From: Hevea brasiliensis
Taxonomy: Eukaryota > Streptophyta > Magnoliopsida > Malpighiales > Euphorbiaceae
DNA: 64,000 nucleotides
Direction: 5' to 3'
Assembly (NCBI RefSeq): GCF_030052815.1
Contig: NC_079498.1
Span: 80,896,992 to 80,960,991, forward strand
In this document: positions 21,289 through 33,581 of the stretch, piece by piece
How the letters are laid out: every line of letters begins with the position of its first letter
Position numbering within the stretch: the stretch's first letter is position 1
Notes under the pieces: generated by a model
What the model was told of the DNA's origin: nothing
The model's database searches: none
The model's input: only the letters and a program-made list of their open reading frames with translations
Made by a program: the position numbers and the translations under genes

Positions 21289-24253
21289 CTGGTATATTTC
21301 ATCATTCCTGACCGGTGTCGGTCCGGACAATTAATGGGATTAGGGCCACACTTAAGACAACTTGAGAAGCCATAAACACAAATAATTAGTAATGTTTAAT
21401 TAGTTAACTATAAATAAGAAAAACAGAATATAAGAGGTTAAACAAGCCGAGAGTCCCAGCGATGAGTGACCTCCTCGGGAACGACTGCGAAGTCGTTTTA
21501 AACTCAAATTTCAAACCGTAAAAAGTGACGCTGCGGTCCTTAGGACCCTTATGAACACAGTGGAAAAGAGAAAATCACGAAAAAGAACTGTTAAGTCAGT
21601 CAAATAATTAGGTCAGGGAGCCGGAAGAAATATTGGGTTATTTGCAAACCAGGATGAACCGGCGAGGGGCAATTTGGTCAATTGACCCCGAGAGCTGACT
21701 CCTGACCTACTGTCAAATAAAAACGGAGAAAAGAAAACTTTGGGATCGAGAATTAAATTAAAGAACTAATAGAAAAAAAAATAAATAGAAAAAAAAAAGA
21801 AAAAGATGGAAAAGTCAAAGGTGTTGACATCATGAATGATGTCATAAAGAATTAATTAAGTTATTTATTAAATGGGATTTTATGGTCTTCCATCAACTAA
21901 AATAAATTAAGAAAAGAGATGAAAAAAATCAATTTTGGTCTTCTTTTTCATATGGTGCCGCCTCACTCCCTCTCTCAACTCTCCATCTCCACAAACTCCA
22001 TTAAAGCTCAATTTTGAGCTTGTATATCATAAAATTTCACTATAGAAAAATTAGCCACCATAGTTAAATCTTATCTAGGCAACTTGAGAAGAGGATTGGG
22101 CAAGAAAGAAAGAAGGAAAATTTGAAGAAAAGGAGGAAGAAAATTCTGCTCAAGGTTGGTAATACAAACCTCAATTTTTCTTGCTTAATTAGTGTTTATA
22201 TGGCATTAAGAGCTTGTAAATAACCTTAAAAAGGAATAAAAATATGTGAAGAGGAATAAATTGAATTTTTGGCCAGCTTGGTGGGAGTATGATTTGGTCT
22301 GGTTTGATGTGTTTAAAGGGAATTAAAGATGTTAGTAAACTTACATTAGTATGGTGGTAAGATGGAAATGCACCAATTGTGATTGAATGAATGAGTTAGG
22401 GTTTGAATGTTAGGGTTTGTGAACCAAAATTTGGAGAAATGCATAAATGGCATGTTGGACCTATTATGAAGTGAAATAATGGTCAATTATGACCAAATAA
22501 CTTGTGTGGGAATGATAGGAAACTAAGTTAAATTCGGAGGTAAATGGTCATGCTGCTGGCAGCATGACCAAACCCACTTTGAAGGACCAAAACTCAAATT
22601 TTACAAGTCCAATTGATATGCCACCAATTGGAGATGAAAATAGACATAAAAGAGCACAATTTTCATTGAGGAACCATGCCCAAAAACTGACCAAAACTGG
22701 GTGAACAAATTGACCAAAGTGAAATGAGAGCAGGCTGCCACTGCACTAAACTGACCAAATGAACAATAACTGTTCATTTGGTCATAACTCGAGCTAGGAA
22801 GGTCAAATTGACCTGAAATTTTACCAGCAATTAGATAAGGTATAGATCTAAAACTGTCATGAAGAACATCACCCCAAATTATGCCATTAACCCATTCAAA
22901 TTATTGAGCAAAGTTGAGTTACCAAACCTGCAACTCTGCAGATTTTCATTTGAGCAGTAATGTTTGGATGGCTATAACTCTCTCTAGAAAACTTGGATTT
23001 AGGCGATTCTTGAACCAATGGAAACCTAAGACATAGTAGAACATTTCATCTGAAGAAAGTTAGACCAAATTATGAACTTAACTTGATCAAATTACTGACC
23101 AAAGTTGGATCAAAATCTGCCAGAACCCAAGATACCAGTATGAACAGTGCACGTGAACAGTAAACTTATTTTGGCCATAACTTGAGTTACAAAACTCTGA
23201 TTGAGGTGATCCAAAAATGAGAATACACTTAAGACAATAAGGAACATTTTCTATGAAGAAAGTTTTGTCAAATTCCAATAGTAGATCGACCAATGGAACA
23301 GTGCAACTAAGTGCACCAAAACCAAAAATTGGCAATTTTGCCAAAATGACCTAAGCTTTGAGAAAATGAACAAAACCAACAAGTTTGGTGACCAAAATGT
23401 GGTATGTGGGTGAAGTTAGAGTTCCCATACCTATTAATCCTTAAAAAGTCAACAATTTGACTTGAATGGTATAGTGAATAGTAACCCAAAACACTAAAAC
23501 TTCGAGAACGTCGAATTTAACACAATAGAGCTACTTAAAGTGAAGTTAAATTTATTTTTGGACTTATGTTAAGTTCTAGTACTGAAACATTGTAAAATTG
23601 TGTGTTTCAGTTGAAAAGAATATCGGGAAGGAACCCGAGGAACCAAGTCGAGGCTAAGGGACGACTCGTTTGAGGTTTGTGCACAATAAACCCTATTTAA
23701 GCGTTTTACCCTTGAAAAATTGATTTAGCACGCATTATGAATTTATGAACTTTTGTGTTGCCACCTTGTGATCAAATTTTAACTTTAGAAATTGATTTGA
23801 TTTTTGTATGCAATATTTGAATGAAATGTTTGAAAAGGATTTTTGATTCACACTTAGCATGACAGTTACTTATTATTCCTCCTCCATTTATGGGGTTGAG
23901 ATAGTTTATTTTCCTCCCTCTCTGGCTTGCCAGTTGAGGTTGTAGATCGGATGAGTACTCATTAGCTAGCTAGCCACCTCCCTCATTGATTTTGATTAAT
24001 GGGGTTGTAGATTGCTTTGTCGTGGTGTACAACGCGGCATTGATCGGAAATTTTGTGTCATGGCTTAAGCTGTGTATGATTTTGGCAACACTGTGTTTAT
24101 GAAATTGTTTGACTAAACTGTGTTTAATATATTATTTGACAAAAGGAGTTGTTATGAGCTTTGATATTTGTGAAATGTGATTGTGAAGTATTCAAATTAT
24201 GTTTCATCAATAAATGATTTATGTATCGCATTTTAAATTTTTATTGTGCACCA

Positions 24254-24273
24254 CTGAGTATGTTTATACTCAG
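24254..24273 (+). other. Conserved LTR hairpin, longest family A version
   Basis: CTGAGTAT, loop GTTT, ATACTCAG: an 8-bp perfect stem, followed by the conserved CGATAG and a CTGTCGCAG. Confidence 0.65.
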
Positions 24274-24856
24274 CGATAGTTTAATTTACTGTCGCAGATA
24301 AGAGCAAGGAGAAAGCAGCAGAGTGAGCTGCGGGATTGACAAGAACTTCTTGATCCCTTTTGTATGGGTATTGCTTTATACCCTTATGGTTATTTTGATG
24401 TAAATACTGTAATGTCATAAGTATCAATGTAAATTGAGCAGTTGTAAATAAATTGTAATAATATTTTTTTGATTTTTTTCTGTAAATTTAATATTTGTAC
24501 ATATGAATTTACTACTTTATGTTTTGTTAATGAAGATATTAAATATTTTGAGATGAGAAATCTTGATTTGTATTGTGAAATTATTTGAAGTGCCTTGTAT
24601 TGAGTTGATTTGAGAATTATTGGTGGTTGGGAGTTGTGAAATATTTTTGGAAGTGCTTTTTTTACAGGTATTTGAAGAACTGGTTTCTTAAAATACAGAG
24701 GGAACTCTGTCAAAATTTTTATAAAATTTGCGGCAAAATTTAAATGGACAAAAATTTTTATTAGTCCTTAAGCTTTGAATAAATGGTTTTTAATTCTCAC
24801 TAAAATGCTCACCACTTCCAAAATGTAAGAAAATTGTTTTAAAATCCCTTGTAGGG

Positions 24857-24902
24857 TACTTAATGAGTTATCGTTAGGTGAAGTTCGGTAGTTCATTAAG
24901 TA
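24857..24902 (+). other. U5 stem-loop
   Basis: TACTTAATGA pairs perfectly with TCATTAAGTA across a 26-nt loop, about 45 bp before the LTR end. Family C retains the pairing with G-U wobbles. Confidence 0.55.
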
Positions 24903-24952
24903 TTCTACGGGATCATGTTATGCCTTACGGAGGGGTAAGTTGTGACAAAGGA

Positions 24953-27900
24953 TCTAGAAGAAATATTGAACTACTTGCAAACCGGATTGAACCGGCAAGG
25001 GAAAATTTGGTAAATTCACCCCTAAAGCTGACTCCTGACCTAACTGTCCAATAAAATTGAACAAAAGAAAATTTTAGAATCAGGAGTTAAATTAAAGAAC
25101 TAATGGAAAAATAAATGCAAAGAAAAAAAAAAGAAAGAAAAAGGTTTATTTACATCATCCATGACATAAGCATGATGCAATAAATCTAATATTTAAAAAA
25201 TTGAAATTTTGGGGATAAATCCTAATAATTAAAAGACAATATAAAAAGAAAAAAAATTGATTTCTATTCTTCCATTTCAGCTGCCCCATCTCTTTCTCAC
25301 TTCTCTCTCTCAAAACTCCATTGAAACCCAATTCCAAGCTTTTGTGAACCCTAAAATTAGCCATAAAAACTATAGATTTCTTAAGTAAATCTTGTCCTTG
25401 AACCTTGATCCATCTATTAACAATAAAAAGAAGAGGAAAGAAGTGGAATTTGGGAAGAGGGAAAAGCTCTAATTGAGGTAAGTAATTGAATTTGGAAATC
25501 TTAGTTTATTTGTTGTGTTTGTATCTTAATTAAACTAGAAATCAACTTAAAAATCAAAATAAAACAATTATTGGGGGAGTAATATGGAATTCATCCAGCT
25601 GTAGGTGGGGTTGGGATTGAATGAATTTGGTGGATTTGAATGTTTGTTTGTAGTGAATTAGGTGTATAGATCAGGAATATACACTTTAAATTGCATTAGA
25701 GTTGAAATGTATATAACTAGGGTTTGGAGCTTGTGAAAAATTAGAGAAAAAGTTGAGAATTAGTCAATTGATGTAGTTGACCTTTTTTGAGTTGAGAAAT
25801 GGTTAATTGTGACCATTTTGTGGTGTGTATGAATTGTTGGAACCAAGTTTCAATTCAAAATGGTTAGGGTCATTCTACAGGCAACTTGACCTAGGTCCCT
25901 TTCAGGGACCAAAACTGAAAATTTACCAACCCAATTGGTGTGAGGCCAATTAAGAATGAAACTAGACACAAATTGGCACACTTTTCATTTAGGAATCATG
26001 CCTAGAAAGTGACCATAACTTAGTGAACAATTAGGCCAAATCTGGAATTGGGCACACTGACCTGTACAAAAATGACCAAATGAACAGTAGTTACGTAAAT
26101 GACCATAACTTGGTCTAGGAAGGTTCAAATGACCTGAATTTTATACCAATAGAAAGTTGAGACATAGCCCTACAACTTTCATGAAGAAAACAAACCCAAA
26201 CTTTGACCATAACCTGTCTAAAAACTCACCTGCAGTCAGTGTACAAAAACTGCCATTATCCAGGAAATGCCCAAAATTCTGGGTAACACCAAATCCGGTA
26301 GCCATGTTCAAATGGCCATAACTAAGGCTACAAAACTCCAAATGGAGTGATTTAAAAAGGGAAATAAAGTTAAGACAATAAGGAACAACTTCTATGTTGA
26401 AAACTTAGCCAAATTACCACAGCAACTTGACCAATGGAACAGTGTAAAACAAGACACCAAATCTGAAATTTTAGAAGTTTCACCTAAGAAACTTAAAGTT
26501 TGAGAAAACAACCAAAACCAACAAATTAGGTAACCAAAATGTGATATGCGGGTGAAATTGAAATTTTCATACCTATTAAGCATTAGAAAGTCAATAAATT
26601 GACTTAAATAGTGTCGTGAATAGTAACCCCGAAATACAAATTTTAAAGAACATTAGGTTAAGCATAATAAAGCTAGATATAAATAAATTTAAATTTAGTT
26701 TTGGACTTATGATAAACTATGATACTGAACACTGTAAAATTATGTGTTTCAGTTGAAAAGAATACCGGAAAAGAACCCGATGCATCGAGTCAAGGCCAAG
26801 AGGCGACTCGCATAAGGTTTGTGCAGAACATAAGAATTGTCTTTAAATTTTCTTTTGCAATTTGTGTGAAATGAATTATGACTTAATTGTATTGAAAATT
26901 ATGATTAAAAGGAACAATATGCTTTTGACTTAAACTGTTGAAAGTTTACTTGTATGTGTTTGAAATGGCAATAAATGTTTAGTAAATTGCTAAGATAATT
27001 TTGAAACCACAGTGTCATGACTATATATTTGAATACCTCACTAGCATGACTAGTGGGAGGAAATAGTTTTGAATTTTGATTCCTTCTCTGGCTAAAGTGT
27101 TAAGGTGTGTGTCAGAAGAAGAAGAAATTTGAATGGGTACCCATAATTTGAGCTAGCTAGCCTTGTGATTTCTTATAAGCCTCTGGCTATTGAGATGAGT
27201 ATTGTTCTGAATGGCATGATATAACTGTGTGTTTTTATGAAATTCATTTTGAGACTTCCTAAATGAAATTGTTTGGACTAAAAGTTTATAAATCATGTTT
27301 TGTATCTGTTTTTCATTTTCAGTACTGTATTTGAATAAATGTGATTTGAATTATGCATAAACTGTAATTTTAGTATATTGTGCACCACTGAGTCATAGTA
27401 CTCAGTGATGGTTGTTATTGTTGTCACAGATACAGAGACTAGAGGAGCAGTAGAGTGAGCTGCTGAGGATCTTGGAGCCACATCCCTGAAATTTGAATGG
27501 GTATATTTTATACCCTGATTGTAATATTTATTTTAGTGTATGTAAATGTATGTACATATATAAACTGGTCATGAGCAGTTGTATAGAGTTGTAATAATAT
27601 TAGTTTGGATTTTCTCATGTATATTTTGGATGATGAATGTAATTTGATTTTACTTTAATGAAAAATGAATGAAATTATTTAGTGTTATATTTTGATTTGA
27701 TGAAATGAGATATTGGAAGTGTTTTACAGATTTTTTAAGAATTGTTTTCTTAAAATACAGACGGCACTCTGCTGAAACTTTTCAAAAAATTTGCGTAAAA
27801 ATAAAATGGACAAAAAAATTTGAACTAGTTTTTAAACTTCTATTAAATGTAAGAAAATGCTTTCCACTTCCAAAAAGTAAGAAAATGGTTTTAAAATCCC

Positions 27901-27999
27901 TTGTAGGGTACTTAATGAGTTATCGGTAAGTGAAGTTCGATAATTCATTAGGTATTCTACGGGATCATGTTATGCCTTACAGAGGGGTAAGGTGTGACA
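24953..27999 (+). repeat. G1 3' LTR, right piece
   Basis: Continuation of the LTR that begins at 15860. It aligns with the G1 5' LTR from about 1706 onward. Rejoined length is 3403 bp against 3409 bp for the 5' LTR. The donor-like GTAAGT is near 25476, an acceptor GTTTCAG is near 26743-26750, the hairpin is at 27388-27405 and the U5 stem-loop at 27909-27954. It ends GTGACA, followed by tatca. Confidence 0.93.
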
Positions 28000-28219
28000 T
28001 ATCATGCTCCTTCCACTTGTCCAAAGTGTCTAGTTCCTCTTAAGTGACCTCTGGAGGTAAGAGACCAGGAACCTTTGAGTCTAAAACATATCCAATACGT
28101 TCTAGGTTCAGAACAAGTTTTAAATTTCTGAGCCAATCAGAAAGATTAGGTCCTGTCAACCTATTGTGATCAAGTATGCTCGCAAGGATATTGGATGGTG
28201 GTAGTTGTTGTGTGCTCAT
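28000..28219 (-). pseudogene. C1: Copia gag N-terminus
   Basis: The ATG is at 28219-28217 on the minus strand. About 73 codons follow: MSTQQLPPSNIL, LTGPNLSDWLRNLK, LERIGYVLD, then an in-frame TGA near 28038 and DTLDKWKEH. It joins directly to DMRAKCFMLAS at 1359 once G1 and one copy of tatca are removed. LTGPNLSDWLRNLK and WKEHDMRAKC are typical Copia gag motifs. The gene is broken. Confidence 0.92.
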
Positions 28220-29735
28220 TATTATCAGAAAAATTAACTACAAAAAATAACTAGGTTAGTTAGTAAATATATCAAGTAATTAACCAAAATGATTGTGGTC
28301 TTTTAATCAAATTGGTCCTCCCACTAACTTAGCGAATCCTACACTTCCAAAGTAGGAAACAAAAATCCTAGTTGGATGGATTTTTAGTAGGTGATTGAAT
28401 TCTTATAGTTTTATTGATCATCCTCAGGTACATCCATTATTGAAATCACAATAAACTATAAGTGAGCAACTCCTTGCCCATCACATCTCATGTGAGGTTC
28501 AATTATTTATTTAGCCCCTAATGCTCAAAATCTCAAGCACATCCATTATTGATTTATCTTGCATTAGTTAAGTTGATCCTATTGAGCCAGTAATCATGCA
28601 AATAATTTTAATGTCCTCAGGCACATCCATTATTGGCCACCAACTATTTACATATTTACAACATCTTACACTTAACAATTATTCTTAAGAAAATCTCTTA
28701 AATAAATGCATCACATGCAGGTATTTAAAATTTCTTAAAATAATTACCTCAATGGAAGGTCATGATATAATTACTTTAATTATAGCATTTCCAACTTAAT
28801 CATTTCTTTGAAAGATTTTGTGGTCGATTTAATTACTATTATGGTCTCACTTTGCACATTATCCAATTGACATGCATATATCATATACTTGCATACATTC
28901 ATACACATCTCATGCATACATGGATAAACAAATAATATGGTATGATCATGAACTTTCTAAGGGATTCAATTCTGAGCCACCAAGAATTAAATCAGGGCAT
29001 TCCTAGGTGTATTTTATTCATTCATTTTACAAGAGTTACTGAAGGAGTACATAATCAACCCTTGATCTTGATTTCCTCCCACTGGTCCCACCAATGCTCT
29101 TGACCTCCTTGTTCTTCTTGCAATCCAATTACATTGTAATCCTTGGCAAACCAAGGCAAGTTTACAAGAATATGGGCTTTAAAGTCCTCAAATAAATGAG
29201 ATTACAACCTAAATTATTACAACATTTATAATACATGCCACTAAAATAAAATTAATTATTTTACATTCCAAAGAAAAATAAAAAAAATAAATCCAATCAC
29301 ATTGGTCTTTTATTGTCCATGATCATCCATCATGCATATTAAAATTTAACAATTAAATAAAATATACATACTAAAAAATTAAATTGAATATCACATATTC
29401 AACCAAAATTAAATTTGAATCTCATTCAAATAATTTTAAATTTAGAAACCTTTTTTCAAATTTAATACCTTGAAAACAATTTTCAAAAAATTAATTGTGT
29501 GATTAAAATTCCTAATTAAATAATTTAATTAGGTATGGGCTTAATTATGAGCCTTAAGATATACAATAATTGCATAAAGGGCTCAAAAACCAAGCCCAAA
29601 AACCAAACACACCCTTGAGGCGTGTATCTTGCCCAAGCCGCCCCTCTTGAGCACCCAAACAGCTTCAAATCAATCCAAATTTGATTCAATCACACAATTA
29701 AGCCTCATAAACAATTTTAATGGCAAATATAGTGG
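28220..29735 (-). other. C1: Copia 5' leader, about 1.5 kb, no gene seen
   Basis: It lies between the Copia primer site and the gag ATG. It is AT-rich with no supported ORF. Three copies of a CACATCCATTATTG motif occur near 28430, 28540 and 28620. A 1.5-kb leader is long for Copia. Confidence 0.7.
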
Positions 29736-29747
29736 CTCTGGTCCCAA
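29736..29747 (-). other. C1: Copia primer binding site (decayed)
   Basis: Minus-strand TGGGACCAGAGC sits 2 bp from the LTR end and is two changes from TGGTATCAGAGC of the initiator tRNA-Met site. Confidence 0.7.
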
Positions 29748-29749
29748 TT

Positions 29750-29894
29750 GAAGGAGTGGAAGCGTGGATTAATGGGCATTAGAACCTTGAATTTTAAAAT
29801 TTATTTCTAAGGTTACATCCACCATACCAAGTGTCTTATGATCCTAATCAATTTCCAATACCCAATTGCATCCCAAAACATATTTTAGCATGAA
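29750..29894 (-). repeat. C1: Copia 5' LTR, 3'-terminal piece
   Basis: The minus-strand end CACGCTTCCACTCCTTCA matches the C2 LTR end. It is cut by G3 at atgaa and continues at 61976. Confidence 0.85.
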
Positions 29895-32800
29895 TGTAAC
29901 ACCCCTATATTCAGTAGTGTGTTCTACTGTTCTGGTGACCAGTGTCTGTCCGGACAACTAGAATGCCTGAAACTACACTTAAATGTTAGTGAGGAGACAT
30001 AAAATAATGAAATACAATAGAGGAAAATACAAGAAAAACAAAGGACAAATAAGAGCAATGAAATGTAACTAAGTTAAATGAACCAAAAACCGTAGCTATG
30101 GGTGATCGCACCGGGAAGTTGCTGCGAGGACTGTTGACTAGCCCTGGACTGTGAGGAACCCTAGGATATATTTTTAAGACTTAAATAAACATCTATTGAA
30201 GTATAAATGACATTAGAAATGTCAAAGAAAAATTAATTAATTAGTACAAAGAAAAACGATAAATCGAGAAATCGATAAAAATCGGTGTTACCGAAAAATT
30301 GGGAATACAACCCGAATAGGGGCATTGTGGTCATTTGACACCCCGAGCTGCCTTTTAACCTAAATTTCCATTAAAAATAAATGATATTAAACTTTGAAAA
30401 TATCATAAAAATTAAAGTTGTGGTACATAATGTAAATAGTGAAAGTGAGGTGACAAAATGGCAAATTTGGAAACTTTGGATTAATTAATCTTTAACCAAA
30501 CTTAGTGCTCCACTAAATGAAGTTAATGGACATTAAAATATAACAATTGTGGATAGAAACTTCATCTTTAACCTCCCACTTCAAACCAGCCAAATTTCTC
30601 TCCCAAGTTCTCATCCATGGCCGCCCCATTTACATGCTCCAATCTCCATGATCAAGCCATTGTTCTTGCAAGTTGTCTTCATTAAAGTTGGAGTACACAC
30701 CTTGGACAGCATTTAGGGAGCAAGAAAGATAAGTTTTGATGAGTTTTTAAGAAGCTTCAAAATAGGTAAGTGCTTATTTTCCATTTTTGCTTCATTAAAG
30801 CTTGTGTGGGTGTTGTGGTGAGTTGATTTATGGAAGAAATATTGAGGTTTGATGAGTTAGGGTGATGTTCCATTTCGGCAGCCATGGAAGTTCAACATGT
30901 TTAGCTTGTTTCTACATGTAAATGGTAGTTTGAGGTGTTGATGTAAGTGCTTATATGTATAGGAGTGATTTACCATGTATAAAGTTTGAATTGTCAGTTT
31001 GAAAAGTTAAAATGGAAACTTGATGTATATGTATTACTTGGGCAGCCTCATGGTGAAGATTGGTAGTGTTTAAATTCATGAAAAGTTATTGAATTATGGT
31101 ACAAAAAAATGGCAGCATATGTATATGAAATAGTAGTGATAATGTATGTAAATTGGTAGTGGAAATTATATGTATTGGTTAGGAGTATTATGTGGAAAAT
31201 TTGTTTAAAATAGGATATTGTAAATTAGGAGTTATATTTGGTGTATGTAAGGTCATTGTATTCTGCCCAAAGTTACTATAATGTAAACTAATGAATGGGT
31301 ATGGTATGGTACAAGTGCAAAATTGTTTGGGAAGTGAAGATATAGTTGGTGAATGTGTGATTGGTTTGGTGTTTGAGAGACATGTAAAGGGTAGTATGCA
31401 AATGAGCCTATAACCCTTAATGTGTGACTCCAATTGGTATGAGGCCAATTGGAGATGAAAGTAGGCACAAAATGTGCCAACTTTCATGTTGGAAGCCTAC
31501 CTAAATTCTGTCCAGAAAGTGACATGAAAATTGACCAAATCCGGATTAGTGACATTGCAAACCTAAAAACTGACCATTTGAACAGCAGTCAGTATTTTGT
31601 CCATAACTCACTCAAAACAGGTCCAAATGACCTGAAATTTATACCAGAAATGATCATAACCAAGTCAAAATGCTTGCACAAGTTCAGATATAAAAACTGC
31701 CAGAATCAGAAATGACCTAAAAATGACCTAAGTTTGCCATTTTAATACAATCTGTCTAGCAATAGTAAAATGACCATAACTTGGTCTAGTAAACTCCAAA
31801 TGACCTAAAATTTGTGGCAAAAGTTCACTAAGACATAGACCTACAAGTTGTAATTCTGACAAGAACTCAAAAACTGAGGGAACTAGGTCATCCGGCTAGG
31901 TCAAAATAGAATACCAAAATCTGATAAATTGCAATGACATGCAATACACTTGAAAATGAAATTGATAACATATACCAACACTAAAGGACTATAAAATGTG
32001 ACATATTGGTAACATTAAAATTTATTCCCCTAGAGTGTATCAAAGGTCAACATTATAAGTTGACTAATGAAAGCAATAGTATTAAATAAATTTAATTATT
32101 GAACCTTATTCTTAAAAACAATTTAAATGAGTACTGAAACACTTTAAATTGTGTGTTCAGTTAGCAAAGACTCAGGGAAGGAGAAAGAAACACTGAGTCA
32201 AGGCCAAGAGGATATTCATCAGAGGTTTGTGCATAACAATTATTTCTTTTGAATTTTCAGTTGAAATAAATTATGAAAATTTATATGTTATTGCTTAAAT
32301 TGTGAAAATTTTGTTTGAATGGAATTTGATGGATACTTATTGCTTGAAAAATATTGCAAATGGTTTGAAACCATAGTTATCATGTATATTTGATTGAATT
32401 CCTCACTAGCTTGTCTAGTGGGATGAATTGGCTTTGAATTCCCTCTCTGGCTGAAGTGTTGAGGTGTGTATCAGTTGAGGATGAATAGGAAGAGTACTCA
32501 TTTATTTGCTAGCTAGCTATGTTATTCCTCATTAGCCATTGGCTTTTGGGACGAATTGGACTTTGAAAACATGATTAAGCTGTGTGTGTGATTTATTGAT
32601 ATTCATTGAGACATTGTGAAATGGAGTTTAATTCTTTATGACATTCTCTGTCTTTTGAATTTAACTATGATTTTAAGTATCCACAGTTTATATGATTTAT
32701 GGTTTATGGTTTAAAATTGCATTTTCTTAATGTTGTGTACCACTAAGACATTGGCTCAGCGATAGCTTTTTCATTACTATCGCAGGTAGACAGACAGACA

Positions 32801-33392
32801 GAGCAGCAGAGTAGGCTGCTTGTACTACATTTTGGGATTCTTCCGAGTATATTGAGTATACCACCTTTTTGTAATTTTTGTTGTAATGTATGTGCACTGC
32901 ATGTATATATTGTACTTGATCTTGAGCAGTTGTAAACTAAAGTTGTAATATATTTCTCTTATCTCAGCTTTTGAACTACTCAATCATTTTATAGTCTATC
33001 ATTGGAAATATTGGAAATTGATGTTGAATTGAGTTTGACAAATATTGAGAAATTGCTTTGTGTTGAACCATATTGGAGTTTGGGATTGAACAAATATATT
33101 GGAAGTGCTTTTTACAAGTTTTTGAAGAACTGTTTTATTCAAAATGCAGATGGCACTCTGTCAAAATTTTTATAGAAATTACTGATACTTCATATTTTTT
33201 ATTTGGGTTCACTTCAGTTAAAAAAAAAATATTCTAACACCTGTCTAAAGTGCTCACCACTGTAAAAAGGAATAAGAAAAGCTTTAAAATCCCTTGTAGT
33301 GTATTTAATGGGTTATCAGTAGACGAAGTTTGGTAATTCATTAGGTATACTACAGGATTATGTTATGCCTTACGGAGGGGTAAGGTGTGACA
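29895..33392 (+). repeat. G3 5' LTR (family C)
   Basis: 3498 bp, TGTAACACCCC...GTGACA. It holds a short ORF at 30617-30685, a donor-like AG|GTAAGT near 30765, AGGTCCAAATGACCT near 31619, a second repeat unit near 31771, an acceptor-like TGTTCAG near 32155-32160, a decayed hairpin near 32742-32759, and a U5 tail. Two antisense frames at 31188-31487 are accidental. Confidence 0.93.
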
Positions 33393-33400
33393 TGTTTTAG

Positions 33401-33412
33401 TGGTATCAGAGC
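33401..33412 (+). other. G3 primer binding site
   Basis: An exact TGGTATCAGAGC (initiator tRNA-Met) 8 bp after the LTR. The leader 33413-33581 is non-coding. Confidence 0.92.
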
Positions 33413-33581
33413 TAGTTTTTAAATTCTGTTTTAACCTGTAATTTGAATATTCTTTCTTCATAGTACAACTGCTCAATGTCATGGTTTGATACATACAGTA
33501 TATTACATTATAAATATGCACTAATGGGAGGAAATCTCTTTGTGTTATTTGTCCAGGAGGTGTAATATCCTCTAATTGACT

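Larger units (their letters stand above)
16216..24947 (+). mobile_element. G2: Gypsy (Tekay-like) element with two U5 termini
   Basis: It is flanked by the perfect target duplication aagga (16211-16215 and 24948-24952) and inserted in the 3' LTR of G1. The 3' side is normal: PPT, then a 3680-bp LTR ending GTGACA. On the 5' side there is no full LTR. Instead it starts TGTCACACC, an inverted U5 end of 102 bp, then 39 bp of direct U5 end, then the PBS. So both outer termini are U5 ends. The internal region is the best preserved in the window: a single gag-pol frame from 16543 with six stops and intact catalytic sites. Without a 5' LTR promoter it could not be transcribed normally. Confidence 0.92.
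21268..24947 (+). repeat. G2 3' LTR (family A variant)
   Basis: 3680 bp, TGTAACACC...GTGACA. It is related to family A but divergent in the first kilobase. Three ~200-bp degenerate units start near 22780, 22970 and 23177. Splice-like sites are a weak donor near 22154 and an acceptor TTTCAG ending at 23610. The hairpin is at 24254-24273 and the U5 stem-loop at 24857-24902. No gene is supported. Confidence 0.92.
1360..27999 (+). mobile_element. G1: Ty3/Gypsy (Tekay-like) element with three nested insertions
   Basis: The element starts TGTAACACC and ends GGTGTGACA, and is flanked by the perfect 5-bp target duplication tatca (1355-1359 and 28000-28004). The Copia gag frame resumes correctly across the junction. 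Order: 5' LTR (1360-4768), PBS, leader, gag, pol, PPT, 3' LTR (15860-27999). Insertions are S1 in the leader, C2 in gag and G2 in the 3' LTR; removing them leaves about 11.7 kb. In the first ~64 bases of the two LTRs I count about 7 differences, mostly transitions, so the insertion is not recent. It is non-functional, with many stops in gag and pol. Confidence 0.95.

Noticed and set aside
28220..29735. A host gene fragment between Copia gag and its LTR
   Set aside because: It is bounded by the gag start and the primer site of the same element, so it is the element leader; no exon-like frame is seen.
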